From NCBI GenBank assembly GCA_035601195.1, contig DATNOU010000002.1, positions 1-12,590 of the forward strand: DNA of 12,590 bases. Reading direction: 5' to 3'. How positions within the stretch are numbered: the first letter of the stretch is position 1; each line of letters opens with the position of its first letter. The notes under the pieces are model-generated. The model saw only the letters and a program-made list of their open reading frames with translations, was not told where the DNA came from and did no database searches. Made by a program: the position numbers and the translations under genes. Origin of the DNA: JAIBJP01 sp035601195 (GTDB lineage: Bacteria > Actinomycetota > Thermoleophilia > Gaiellales > Gaiellaceae). Of this stretch, positions 5,332-11,909 are shown piece after piece.

Positions 5332-6664
5332 CGAGCCCACCCGCGATCGCTTGACGTAAGGTCGCTGCAGCCGTCAAGCGGATTTTGCCACGGGGCTCGG
5401 TGCCGTCGGGAACAATCGTCTCCGCGAACCCGAGCTTTGCGCATTCGGCCAGGCGCCGCTCGGCCTGCGAGGTGGGGCGCAACCGGCCCGTAAGGCCGAT
5501 CTCCCCGAAGCAAGCGAGGGAGGGGCGCAAGCACGTATTCCGCGCTGCGGACGCGATCGCGAGCGCGATTCCGAGGTCGGCGCCGGGCTCGTCAATCCGG
5601 ACGCCGCCCGCCACGTTCACGAAGACGTCAGCGGATCCGAGTGCAACCCCTGCGTGCCGGCCGAGCACGGCCACGATCATCGAAAGGCGCTTCGGATCGA
5701 CCCCCGTGGCCACGCGTCGCGGCATGGCGAGGTCGGAGGGGGACACGAGGGCCTGGATCTCGAGCAACAGGGGCCTCGTCCCTTCGAGCGCGCACACGAC
5801 AGCCGATCCGGGCTGATCCTCGTCGACACGACCGAAGATCGCGGAGGGATCGGCGACACCGACGAGGCCATCGCCCGTCATCTCGAAGACGCCCAGCTCG
5901 TTCGTCGAGCCGAAGCGGTTCTTGACCGCTCGCAGGATGCGGTGCGCCCTGTAGCGGTCGCCTTCGAAATGGAGCGCGCAGTCCACCAGGTGCTCAAGGA
6001 CGCGTGGCCCTGCGACGGCACCCTCTTTCGTCACATGGCCGACGAGGAACACCGCGATCCCATGCTCCTTGGCGACACGGAGGAGCCGGGCGGCGGCTTC
6101 GCGGACCTGTGCAACCGAGCCGGGTGCGGAGCCGAGCTCCGGCGCGTACAGAGTCTGGACGGAGTCGATGACGGCCACCTGGGGGCGTTCGCTCTCGAGG
6201 GTCGCGCAGACGTCGTCGAGGTTCGTCTCGGCCAAGATGTGGACGTCCTGGGCGCCGCCAAGACGGTCGGCGCGGAGCTTTACCTGCGCGGCCGACTCCT
6301 CCCCGGTCACCAGCAGGGTCTTGCGGTCGGCGCTCATCGCCGCGAGAGCCATCAGGAGCAAGGTGGACTTGCCGATGCCGGGATCTCCGCTCACGAGGAC
6401 CACGGACGCCGGCACGAGACCCCCGCCCAAGACGCGGTCGAGCTCGGGGACGCCGGTCGGGATCCGCTCGGCGTCCGTGGCCTCGACCTCGACCAGGCGG
6501 AGAAGCGGCCTGGACACCCCGCGGCCCGCGTTGGGGGAGACGGCGGCCGCACGCTCCTCGACGAGCGTGCTCCACGCGCCGCACGAAGGACAGCGCCCGA
6601 GCCACTTGCCGGTCGCGTAGCCACACTCCGAGCAGGAGAACTGGACGGCAGCTGCTTTCGCCAT
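5306..6664 (-). CDS. radA: DNA repair protein RadA (Sms)
   Basis: RadA is a RecA-like ATPase/helicase that promotes branch migration in recombination repair. The protein has 452 residues, full length for the family. Domains in order: a C4 zinc finger with C11, C14, C25 and C28; a RecA-like core with Walker A GDPGIGKST (93-101), Walker B-like VAVIDSVQT (163-171) and the RadA-specific KNRFG (248-252); and a C-terminal Lon-protease-like domain (about 330-440) with VFVNVAGGVRIDEPGADLGI, which is not an active protease in this family. The ATG start gives the canonical M-A-K N-terminus ahead of the zinc finger. No Shine-Dalgarno is visible. Instead TAGACT lies 6 bases upstream of the ATG, which suggests a leaderless transcript in addition to read-through from the reductase gene 53 bases upstream. 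Its 3' end overlaps disA. Confidence 0.97.
   Translation of the reverse strand: MAKAAAVQFSCSECGYATGKWLGRCPSCGAWSTLVEERAAAVSPNAGRGVSRPLLRLVEVEATDAERIPTGVPELDRVLGGGLVPASVVLVSGDPGIGKSTLLLMALAAMSADRKTLLVTGEESAAQVKLRADRLGGAQDVHILAETNLDDVCATLESERPQVAVIDSVQTLYAPELGSAPGSVAQVREAAARLLRVAKEHGIAVFLVGHVTKEGAVAGPRVLEHLVDCALHFEGDRYRAHRILRAVKNRFGSTNELGVFEMTGDGLVGVADPSAIFGRVDEDQPGSAVVCALEGTRPLLLEIQALVSPSDLAMPRRVATGVDPKRLSMIVAVLGRHAGVALGSADVFVNVAGGVRIDEPGADLGIALAIASAARNTCLRPSLACFGEIGLTGRLRPTSQAERRLAECAKLGFAETIVPDGTEPRGKIRLTAAATLRQAIAGGLDARGSPAG
5348..5380 (-). repeat. 9-bp perfect hairpin in the radA tail upstream of disA
   Basis: CGCTTGACG (5348-5356) and CGTCAAGCG (5372-5380) are perfect inverted complements around a 15-base loop that contains the palindrome GCTGCAGC. 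The hairpin lies inside the radA coding sequence and ends about 16 bases before the disA ATG. It could affect disA translation or protect the downstream mRNA, which is an inference. Part of it also encodes RadA residues RLTAAATLRQA, so some of the symmetry could be incidental. Confidence 0.5.
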
Positions 6665-6670
6665 GCGGCG

Positions 6671-6676
6671 AGTCTA
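6671..6676 (-). promoter_or_regulatory. Candidate -10 element of a leaderless radA transcript
   Basis: TAGACT on the minus strand (4 of 6 to TATAAT) ends 6 bases before the radA ATG, the spacing expected if transcription starts at the A of the start codon. No convincing -35 is seen, and no Shine-Dalgarno precedes radA. Confidence 0.3.
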
Positions 6677-6717
6677 CGGCCGGGGCCTGACGACGAACTG
6701 TGACCGCGAGTGCCGGC

Positions 6718-7428
6718 TTAGTAGCCGCTGAAGCGGGCCGGGACGACGCGCTCCTCCGGGATTCCCTCCGCCTGCAGCATCTCAGCTACCCCGTCCACCA
6801 TCCCCGGAGGGCCCGCGATGTAGTACGTGAACGAGTCGAGGGCACCGTCCAGATGGTCGCGCAGAAAGTCTGCGCCGACACGGCGCTTCTCACCTTCCCA
6901 GCCGGGATCCTCGGTCATCGTCACGACCACTCGGATGTTGGCCCGCTGCCGCTCGATCTCCTGGAGCTCGTCGAGGAAGGCCGCGGATTCGCGGTCACGG
7001 CTCGAATAGACGAGCGTCACGCGGTGGGGCAAGTCCTCCTCGGCGATATAGCGAAGCATGCAGCGAAAGACGGTGATACCGATTCCGCCTGCGACGAAGA
7101 CGTAGTCCTGAGAGGTGTCCTCGGGCAGGAGGAAGTTGCCCTTCGGCTCCTCCACCTCCACGTCAGCGCCGACGGGGAGCTCCACGAGAGAACGCTTGAA
7201 GGCCGTGTCGCGGATGCGAGTGCAGAGTCCGAGCACACCGTGTTCGTTGGGCGAGGTCACGACCGTGATGTGCCGCCGTGGTCCCTTTTCGTCGTCGTAG
7301 GGCGGATCGAGCAGCGTGACCCAGAAGTACTGCCCCGGCCGGAAATCCACCTCTTCGCCGAGGAGGTCGAAGACGACCATCAGGGTTCGCTTCGCGACGT
7401 CGCGCTTTTCCTTGATGCGCGCTTTCAC
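6718..7428 (-). CDS. Stand-alone FAD/NAD(P)-binding oxidoreductase (ferredoxin-NADP reductase fold)
   Basis: This is a 236-residue flavoprotein of the FNR superfamily, expected to move electrons between NAD(P)H and a partner carrier or substrate in the cytosol. The N-terminal FAD-binding barrel (about 1-105) has RPGQYFWVTL (30-39), the flavin-contact RRHITVVTSP (51-60, the RxYS-type position with Ile instead of Tyr) and GNFLLP (97-102). The NAD(P)-binding domain has FVAGGIGITVFRCML (111-125), YSSRDRESAAFLDEL (141-155), YIAGPPGMV (203-211) and a terminal FSGY aromatic end. There is no ferredoxin domain and no cysteine cluster, so its electron partner must be another protein. The start is GTG, with only a weak AGG upstream. 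The 65-residue gene upstream ends 9 bases before it and radA follows 53 bases later. The substrate cannot be told from sequence, and the link to clpC and radA is positional only. Confidence 0.88.
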   Translation of the reverse strand: MKARIKEKRDVAKRTLMVVFDLLGEEVDFRPGQYFWVTLLDPPYDDEKGPRRHITVVTSPNEHGVLGLCTRIRDTAFKRSLVELPVGADVEVEEPKGNFLLPEDTSQDYVFVAGGIGITVFRCMLRYIAEEDLPHRVTLVYSSRDRESAAFLDELQEIERQRANIRVVVTMTEDPGWEGEKRRVGADFLRDHLDGALDSFTYYIAGPPGMVDGVAEMLQAEGIPEERVVPARFSGY

Positions 7429-7437
7429 CGGCCTAGA

Positions 7438-7635
7438 TTACTCAGGCGGCGGCGAAACGGATTCGTCCTCGCCGCCATCTGACTGCACCGCGTCGCCGTT
7501 CTCCCCGGCCCGCTCGGCGGCCGCCATCTCCTTCTTCTCGTCCTTCTTCTGCTGCTTGCGCTCCCGCTTCTCTTGAAGTGCGCGTTCTCTCGTCATCTTG
7601 GCCATTGTCTGGCGTCGTTTGGAACTCGAGCCCAT
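7438..7635 (-). CDS. Small highly charged protein of unknown function
   Basis: This is a 65-residue protein that I do not assign to a named family. Residues 1-40 are strongly basic and helix-prone, dominated by Lys, Arg, Glu and Gln (MGSSSKRRQTMAKMTRERAL, then EKRERKQQKKDEKKE). The tail is acidic and disordered-looking, rich in Gly, Asp, Ser and Pro (ending SVSPPPE). No hydrophobic core, cysteines or membrane segment is present. The case for a real gene is a clean ATG with GGAGGG 4 bases upstream, a length that just fills the gap, and tight 9-base spacing to the downstream reductase gene. Such a composition suits a nucleic-acid- or ribosome-associated peptide or an assembly helper, but that is a guess. 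It begins 74 bases after the clpC stop in the same direction. Confidence 0.7.
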   Translation of the reverse strand: MGSSSKRRQTMAKMTRERALQEKRERKQQKKDEKKEMAAAERAGENGDAVQSDGGEDESVSPPPE

Positions 7636-7639
7636 TCAG

Positions 7640-7645
7640 CCCTCC
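7640..7645 (-). promoter_or_regulatory. Shine-Dalgarno of the 65-residue gene
   Basis: GGAGGG followed by CTGA and ATG on the minus strand is the main evidence that this short frame is translated. Confidence 0.7.
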
Positions 7646-7663
7646 AGTCGTTTGAAACCCGCA

Positions 7664-7691
7664 GGGCGCCGCAAGGCATTCGGTAGCGCCC
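7664..7691 (-). repeat. 6-bp GC inverted repeat after clpC
   Basis: GGGCGC and GCGCCC flank a 16-base loop in the 74-bp gap between the clpC stop and the next gene. No U-tract follows on the minus strand, so it is at most a weak or factor-dependent terminator or an mRNA 3'-end stabiliser. Confidence 0.3.
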
Positions 7692-7709
7692 CGATGAATT
7701 CTGTCCGAA

Positions 7710-10241
7710 CTACGTGTCGGCGGGCGAGTCGGACGTCGACTCGCTCTCGTCCCGCGGCTCTTCAGGCGGGACGGTGACCTTCTCGAAGTCCTCAGCCGGC
7801 TCGACGACGGAGATGTCGACTTCCTCTTCGGCGCCTTCCTTGCGAGCGACGAGGATCGTCGAGCCGGGCTTCAGCGAGCGGCCGAGGACGAAGTCCGCCA
7901 GCGGATCCTCGATGAAGCGCTGGATCGCGCGGCGCAGCGGCCGCGCACCCATCGCCGGGTCGTAACCCTTCTCGACGAGGAGCTCTTTGGCTTCCTCGGT
8001 GAGCTCGATGGCGGTCTCGTGCTCGCCCATCTGCTCCTTCACCCGCTTCATCATCAGGTCGACGATCGTCTTGATCTCGTCCTTCGTGAGCTTGTGGAAG
8101 ACGATCACTTCGTCGATGCGGTTCAGAAGCTCGGGGCGGAAGACCTTCTTGAGCTCGCCCATGATCCGGTCCTTCATCTCCTCGTAGGAGAGACCGGTCT
8201 CGTCGCCCATCGAGAAGCCGAGCGACTGGTTCTTCGAGATCGTGGCGGCGCCGATGTTCGACGTCATGATCACGATCGTGTTGCGGAAGTCGACCTTGCG
8301 CCCCTGCGCATCGGTCAGCTTCCCGTCCTCCAGGATCTGAAGGAGGATGTTGAAGACGTCAGGGTGCGCCTTCTCGATCTCGTCGAGGAGCACGACCGAG
8401 TACGGCTTGCGGCGCACGGACTCCGTGAGCTGGCCGCCCTCGTCATAGCCGATGTAGCCGGGGGGCGAGCCGACGAGCCGGGACACGGAGTGCTTCTCCA
8501 TGTACTCCGACATGTCCACCTGGATCATCGCGTCCTCGTCGCCGAACAGGAACTCGGCGAGAGTACGGGCGAGCTCGGTCTTCCCGACGCCCGAGGGGCC
8601 GAGGAAGATGAACGAGCCGGTGGGGCGCTTGGGGTCCTTGATGCCGGCCCGAGCGCGGCGGATCGACTTCGACACGGCGATGATCGCCTCGTGCTGCCCG
8701 ATCACCCGCTTGTGGAGCTCGTCCTCCATGCGGATGAGCTTCTGGGACTCGGCCTCAGTGAGCTTGAAGACGGGGATGCCCGTCCACATAGAGACGATGT
8801 CGGCGATCTCTTCCTCGCCGATCTCTGGCTGCTCGACCTGCTCTGACGAGCGCCATTTTTCCTCGAGATCGCGCTTCTTCTGAGAGAGCTTTCGCTCCTT
8901 ATCGCGCAGGTTTGCGGCCTTTTCGAACTCTTGTGCCTCGATAGCCGCTTCCTTCTCTTCACGCACGCGCTCGATTTCCTCTTCCAGCTCGCGGTGGCGC
9001 GGCGGAGCGGTCATCGTCTTGATGCGCATGCGCGAGGCCGCCTCGTCGATGAGGTCGATGGCCTTGTCGGGAAGATGCCGGTCCTGGATGTAGCGGTCCG
9101 AGAGCGTCGCAGCGGCACGCAGGGCGTCGTCGGTGATCGTGCAGCGGTGGTGAGCCTCGTAGCGGTCCCGAAGACCGCGGAGAATCTGAACGGTGTCGTC
9201 CACCGTTGGCTCTTCGACCTTGATCTGCTGGAAGCGGCGCTCGAGGGCGGCGTCCCGCTCAAGGTACTTGCGGTACTCGTCGAGCGTGGTCGCCCCGATC
9301 GTCTGCAGCTCGCCGCGCGCGAGAGCCGGCTTGAGGATCGAGGCGGCGTCGATCGCGCCTTCGGCCGCGCCGGCGCCGACAAGGTTATGGAGCTCGTCGA
9401 TGAAAAGGATGATGTCGCCGCGCTGGGTGATCTCCTTCATCACCTTCTTCAGGCGCTCCTCGAACTCCCCGCGGTACTTCGACCCTGCCACCAGGGCGGC
9501 GAGGTCGAGCGTGTAGATCTGCTTGTTCTTCAGGAGCTCGGGAACCTGGTTGCCGGCGATGCGCGCGGCCAAGCCTTCGACGACGGCCGTCTTGCCGACG
9601 CCGGGCTCGCCGATCAGAACCGGGTTGTTCTTCGTGCGGCGCGAAAGGATCTGCATCACGCGCTCGATCTCGGTCTGGCGCCCGACGACTGGGTCGAGCT
9701 TGCCCTCGGCGGCGAGCTTGGTCAGATTGCGGCCGAACTGATCGAGGAGCTTCGAGCTCTTCGTCTTCTCGCCGGCGGCGCCTCCTCCACCCTGCTGGCG
9801 GCGGCCGGGGCCCGAGAGCATCCGGATGATCTCGTTGCGGATCTTCTCCGCGTCGGCGTCGAAGTCGAGCAGGATGCGGGCGGCCACGCCCTCGTTCTCG
9901 CGAACGAGGCCGAGCAGGATGTGCTCCGTCCCGATGTAGTTGTGGCCGAGCGAGAGCGCCTCGCGGAGGGCGAGCTCGAGCACCTTCTTGGCGCGCGGCG
10001 TGAACGGGATCTGCCCAGTCGTGACCTCGTCGCCCTGGCCCACGATGCGGGCGACCTGGGCGCGCACCTCCTCGACGGTGATGTCGAGGCTCTCGAGCAC
10101 GCGGGCGGCGAGACCTTCTTCCTCACGGAGCAGCCCCAGCAGGATGTGCTCGGTCCCGATGTAGTTGTGCTTCAGCGCGCGCGCTTCGTCCTGCGCGAGA
10201 ACGACGACTTGCCGTGCCCTCTCGGTGAAGCGTTCGAACAA
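7710..10241 (-). CDS. clpC: ATP-dependent Clp protease ATP-binding subunit ClpC
   Basis: ClpC is a hexameric AAA+ unfoldase that feeds proteins to ClpP in the cytosol. The protein has 843 residues, full length. Order: two Clp-N repeats (1-145) that each contain NYIGTEHILLGL, with E31 and E106 at the positions known to contact phospho-arginine in Bacillus ClpC; AAA-1 with Walker A GEPGVGKT (211-218) and Walker B ILFIDE (278-283); a middle coiled coil with a UVR-like segment EAAIEAQEFEKAANLRDKER (431-450); AAA-2 with GPSGVGKT (548-555) and VVLLDEIE (616-623); an LGF tripeptide (674-676) fitting the ClpP-docking loop; and the C-terminal GYDPAMGARPLRRAIQRFIE. The acidic tail ends EPRDESESTSDSPADT. 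The start is TTG, chosen because MFERFTERARQVVVLAQDEA matches the family N-terminus and GAGAGGA lies 7 bases upstream. No ctsR, mcsA or mcsB is adjacent, unlike in Firmicutes. It is transcribed away from the CAP gene. Confidence 0.98.
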   Translation of the reverse strand: MFERFTERARQVVVLAQDEARALKHNYIGTEHILLGLLREEEGLAARVLESLDITVEEVRAQVARIVGQGDEVTTGQIPFTPRAKKVLELALREALSLGHNYIGTEHILLGLVRENEGVAARILLDFDADAEKIRNEIIRMLSGPGRRQQGGGGAAGEKTKSSKLLDQFGRNLTKLAAEGKLDPVVGRQTEIERVMQILSRRTKNNPVLIGEPGVGKTAVVEGLAARIAGNQVPELLKNKQIYTLDLAALVAGSKYRGEFEERLKKVMKEITQRGDIILFIDELHNLVGAGAAEGAIDAASILKPALARGELQTIGATTLDEYRKYLERDAALERRFQQIKVEEPTVDDTVQILRGLRDRYEAHHRCTITDDALRAAATLSDRYIQDRHLPDKAIDLIDEAASRMRIKTMTAPPRHRELEEEIERVREEKEAAIEAQEFEKAANLRDKERKLSQKKRDLEEKWRSSEQVEQPEIGEEEIADIVSMWTGIPVFKLTEAESQKLIRMEDELHKRVIGQHEAIIAVSKSIRRARAGIKDPKRPTGSFIFLGPSGVGKTELARTLAEFLFGDEDAMIQVDMSEYMEKHSVSRLVGSPPGYIGYDEGGQLTESVRRKPYSVVLLDEIEKAHPDVFNILLQILEDGKLTDAQGRKVDFRNTIVIMTSNIGAATISKNQSLGFSMGDETGLSYEEMKDRIMGELKKVFRPELLNRIDEVIVFHKLTKDEIKTIVDLMMKRVKEQMGEHETAIELTEEAKELLVEKGYDPAMGARPLRRAIQRFIEDPLADFVLGRSLKPGSTILVARKEGAEEEVDISVVEPAEDFEKVTVPPEEPRDESESTSDSPADT

Positions 10242-10248
10242 ACCAAAA

Positions 10249-10255
10249 TCCTCTC
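10249..10255 (-). promoter_or_regulatory. Shine-Dalgarno of clpC (fixes a TTG start)
   Basis: GAGAGGA on the minus strand lies 7 bases before the TTG that gives the conserved ClpC N-terminus. Confidence 0.65.
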
Positions 10256-10273
10256 TGGCCGATTCCCGAACCT

Positions 10274-10303
10274 ATCGTAGCTGACTGCTCGGGGGGTACT
10301 GAA
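10274..10303 (-). promoter_or_regulatory. Candidate clpC promoter
   Basis: TACGAT (-10, 10274-10279) with TTCAGT (-35, 10298-10303) at 18-base spacing on the minus strand, about 33 bases before the clpC TTG. The -35 match is only 3 of 6. An interrupted inverted repeat, GGGT-N7-ACCC (10294-10308 region), overlaps the -35. I did not see a clear HrcA CIRCE, HspR HAIR or CtsR site in the 171-bp clpC-CAP gap. Confidence 0.35.
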
Positions 10304-10401
10304 CACCCGTCGGAATGGGCGCTACTCCCGGGTATCGGACGCTCGACACCTTTCCTGAAGTTCGCTCCTTCGAGGGACGAAACGCCTCTCCAAACGGTCG
10401 A

Positions 10402-10407
10402 TATACC
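10402..10407 (+). promoter_or_regulatory. Candidate -10 element of the CAP gene
   Basis: TATACC lies 5 bases before the ATG at 10413, in an AT-rich patch (GATATACCAATACATG) that stands out from its surroundings. It would give a leaderless transcript. No convincing -35 is seen 17-18 bases upstream. Confidence 0.3.
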
Positions 10408-10412
10408 AATAC

Positions 10413-10964
10413 ATGAGGGGCCTTGTGGGACGCTCCAGTCCGAGGAGACTTGCAACGGTTGCGGCCCTCGCATGTGCGCTCTTCGCGCTTGCAGGTCCGG
10501 CAGCCGCCGCGACGATCACGCCGAGGGATACGGTCGAGCCCGCGCTCGTCACGCGGATCAACCAGGTGCGTGCCAATCACCATCTTCCGGCCCTCACCGT
10601 CGCGTCGCGTCTGACGACCGCCGCCACCAAGCATGCGAACAACATGGCCTGGAAGGGCTACTTCCGCCACGAGTTCCGCAAGGACGGCGCGTGGGTGTCG
10701 TTCGGCAGGTGGATCCGGTGGTACTGGCCGGGATCCGGCTACGTGGCCTGGACCGCAGGCGAGAACCTCGCCTGGGCAGCGCCGGACGCGACTCCCGCCC
10801 AGGTCGTCAATTGGTGGATGGACAGCCCCGGCCACCGTGCGAACCTCCTCGGCGTGTGGAACAGGGTCGGCGTCGCGATCATTCGCGTCTCCAGCCCGGG
10901 CGGCTTCTACCGCGCTTATTCGCAAGTCACGATCGTCGTCGCGGACTTCGGCAGGCGCACCTAG
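10413..10964 (+). CDS. Secreted CAP/SCP-domain protein
   Basis: This is a 183-residue exported protein of the CAP (SCP/PR-1-like) superfamily. A signal peptide has a basic start (RSSPRR) and a hydrophobic Ala/Leu core, with likely cleavage after the AAA near residue 33. The CAP domain fills the rest: LVTRINQVRANHHLPALTVA, then TTAATKHANNMA, YFRHEF with H86, GENLAWA with E117, VVNWWMDSPGHRANLL with H141, and VVADFG at the end. The two His and the Glu are the usual cavity residues. Bacterial CAP proteins are extracellular and mostly of unknown activity. The start is ambiguous. The ATG at 10413 has no Shine-Dalgarno but a -10-like box 5 bases upstream. A GTG at 10425 has AGGGG 4 bases upstream and would only trim the signal peptide by 4 residues. 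It is divergent from clpC and 37 bases ahead of the glycosylase. Confidence 0.93.
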   Translation: MRGLVGRSSPRRLATVAALACALFALAGPAAAATITPRDTVEPALVTRINQVRANHHLPALTVASRLTTAATKHANNMAWKGYFRHEFRKDGAWVSFGRWIRWYWPGSGYVAWTAGENLAWAAPDATPAQVVNWWMDSPGHRANLLGVWNRVGVAIIRVSSPGGFYRAYSQVTIVVADFGRRT

Positions 10965-11001
10965 CGGCGGGCGTCGGCGGGCGGCTGTAGTCTCAAGCCG
11001 C

Positions 11002-11889
11002 GTGGCCCTCGAGACCACGATCGTCCCCAAACCGCCGTACTCGCTCGCTCTCTCGGCCCGGATGAAGAGCGACGCGACGCGATTCCTTCGTGACGGCGTC
11101 CTGACGATGGTGTTCGAGGCCGGGGAGGCACCGGCTCTGGCGAAGGTGACGCAGCGGGCCGACGGAAGCCTGGCCGTTCGGATCGAGTCGCCCGCGGCCG
11201 GCGCTGCGCTCGAGAAGCTTCGGTTCATCCTGGCGGCCGACGACGATCACGCGCCGTTTCTGGCGCGCTTCGCGCGCGACCGGTTCATCGGCCGCGCGAC
11301 TAGTGAGCTGACGGGGCTCCGTCCGCTGCGAACGGCGACGGTAACTCACGCGCTCCTCAAAGCGGTGTGCGGCCAGCTGATCCAGGCGAAGGCGGCCCGG
11401 GTGCTCGAGAACAAGCTCGTGCGGATCGCCTCGCCCGAGCACGAAGGCTTCCGGCTCCCGCCTGGCCGCTCCACTTTCGGGCGCTTCACGCACGCGGAGC
11501 TGGCCCGCGACGGCCTCGTCTCCAGGAAGGCCGCGGCGTTGCTGCGGCTCACCCATGAGCTCGACCTCGAGCGCCTGCACGGCATCCCCACGGAGACCGC
11601 CGCAGGCCGCATCGAGCGGGAGCGCGGCCTCGGGCCGTGGTCGGCCGGCATGGTCTGCCTCTACGGGCTCGGGCGCTACGAACGCGGTCTCGTCGGCGAT
11701 CTCGGACTGGTGAAGCTGTGCGGGGCGCTCCAAGGCCGCCAAGCCGAGGTCGAGGACACCCGCGCGCTCCTGGAGCCATACGCCGAGTGGGCCGGTCTTG
11801 CGAGCGTCTACCTGCTCGCGGCCTTCCCCAAGAAGGGATGGGGCGCTCCGGCGGGCCGCCGCATCAGGTCAAGCCCGCTGGCCTCTTAG
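11002..11889 (+). CDS. AlkA-like DNA-3-methyladenine glycosylase (HhH-GPD superfamily)
   Basis: This is a base-excision-repair glycosylase expected to remove alkylated purines from DNA. The protein has 295 residues. The N-terminal domain (1-105) looks like the AlkA N-domain (PPYSLALSAR at the start, DDDHAPFLARFARD near 80). The HhH-GPD core has AVCGQLIQAKAARVL (121-135), LVSRKAAALLRL (172-183) and a helix-hairpin-helix GLGPWSAGMVCLYGLGR (209-225). D233 in VGDLGLVK fits the catalytic aspartate. The C-terminus is EWAGLASVYLLAAF. There are no Fe-S cysteines. The frame is open far upstream into the CAP gene, so the start was placed at the GTG at 11002, just after the CAP stop, where the N-domain similarity begins. 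No Shine-Dalgarno is visible; TAGTCT lies 8 bases upstream and may be a -10 of a leaderless mRNA. It ends 20 bases from the convergent sortase gene. Confidence 0.88.
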   Translation: MALETTIVPKPPYSLALSARMKSDATRFLRDGVLTMVFEAGEAPALAKVTQRADGSLAVRIESPAAGAALEKLRFILAADDDHAPFLARFARDRFIGRATSELTGLRPLRTATVTHALLKAVCGQLIQAKAARVLENKLVRIASPEHEGFRLPPGRSTFGRFTHAELARDGLVSRKAAALLRLTHELDLERLHGIPTETAAGRIERERGLGPWSAGMVCLYGLGRYERGLVGDLGLVKLCGALQGRQAEVEDTRALLEPYAEWAGLASVYLLAAFPKKGWGAPAGRRIRSSPLAS

Positions 11890-11909
11890 AAGAGCCTCCG
11901 AATAGATCG

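Noticed and set aside
5654..6703. A 349-codon open frame on the plus strand opposite radA
   Set aside because: Antisense shadow of a complete RadA, with no recognisable protein features.
8931..10280. A 449-codon open frame on the plus strand opposite clpC
   Set aside because: High-GC codon bias leaves antisense frames open. Its translation shows no domain, and the minus strand encodes a complete ClpC.
10272..11228. A 318-codon minus-strand frame covering the CAP gene and the start of the glycosylase gene
   Set aside because: Its product is Arg/Pro-rich and featureless, while the plus strand encodes two recognisable proteins.
11879..11896. Short dyad CTCT-TAGA-AGAG at the convergent ends of the glycosylase and sortase genes
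   Set aside because: The stem is only 4-5 pairs and there is no U-tract on either side, too weak to call a shared terminator.
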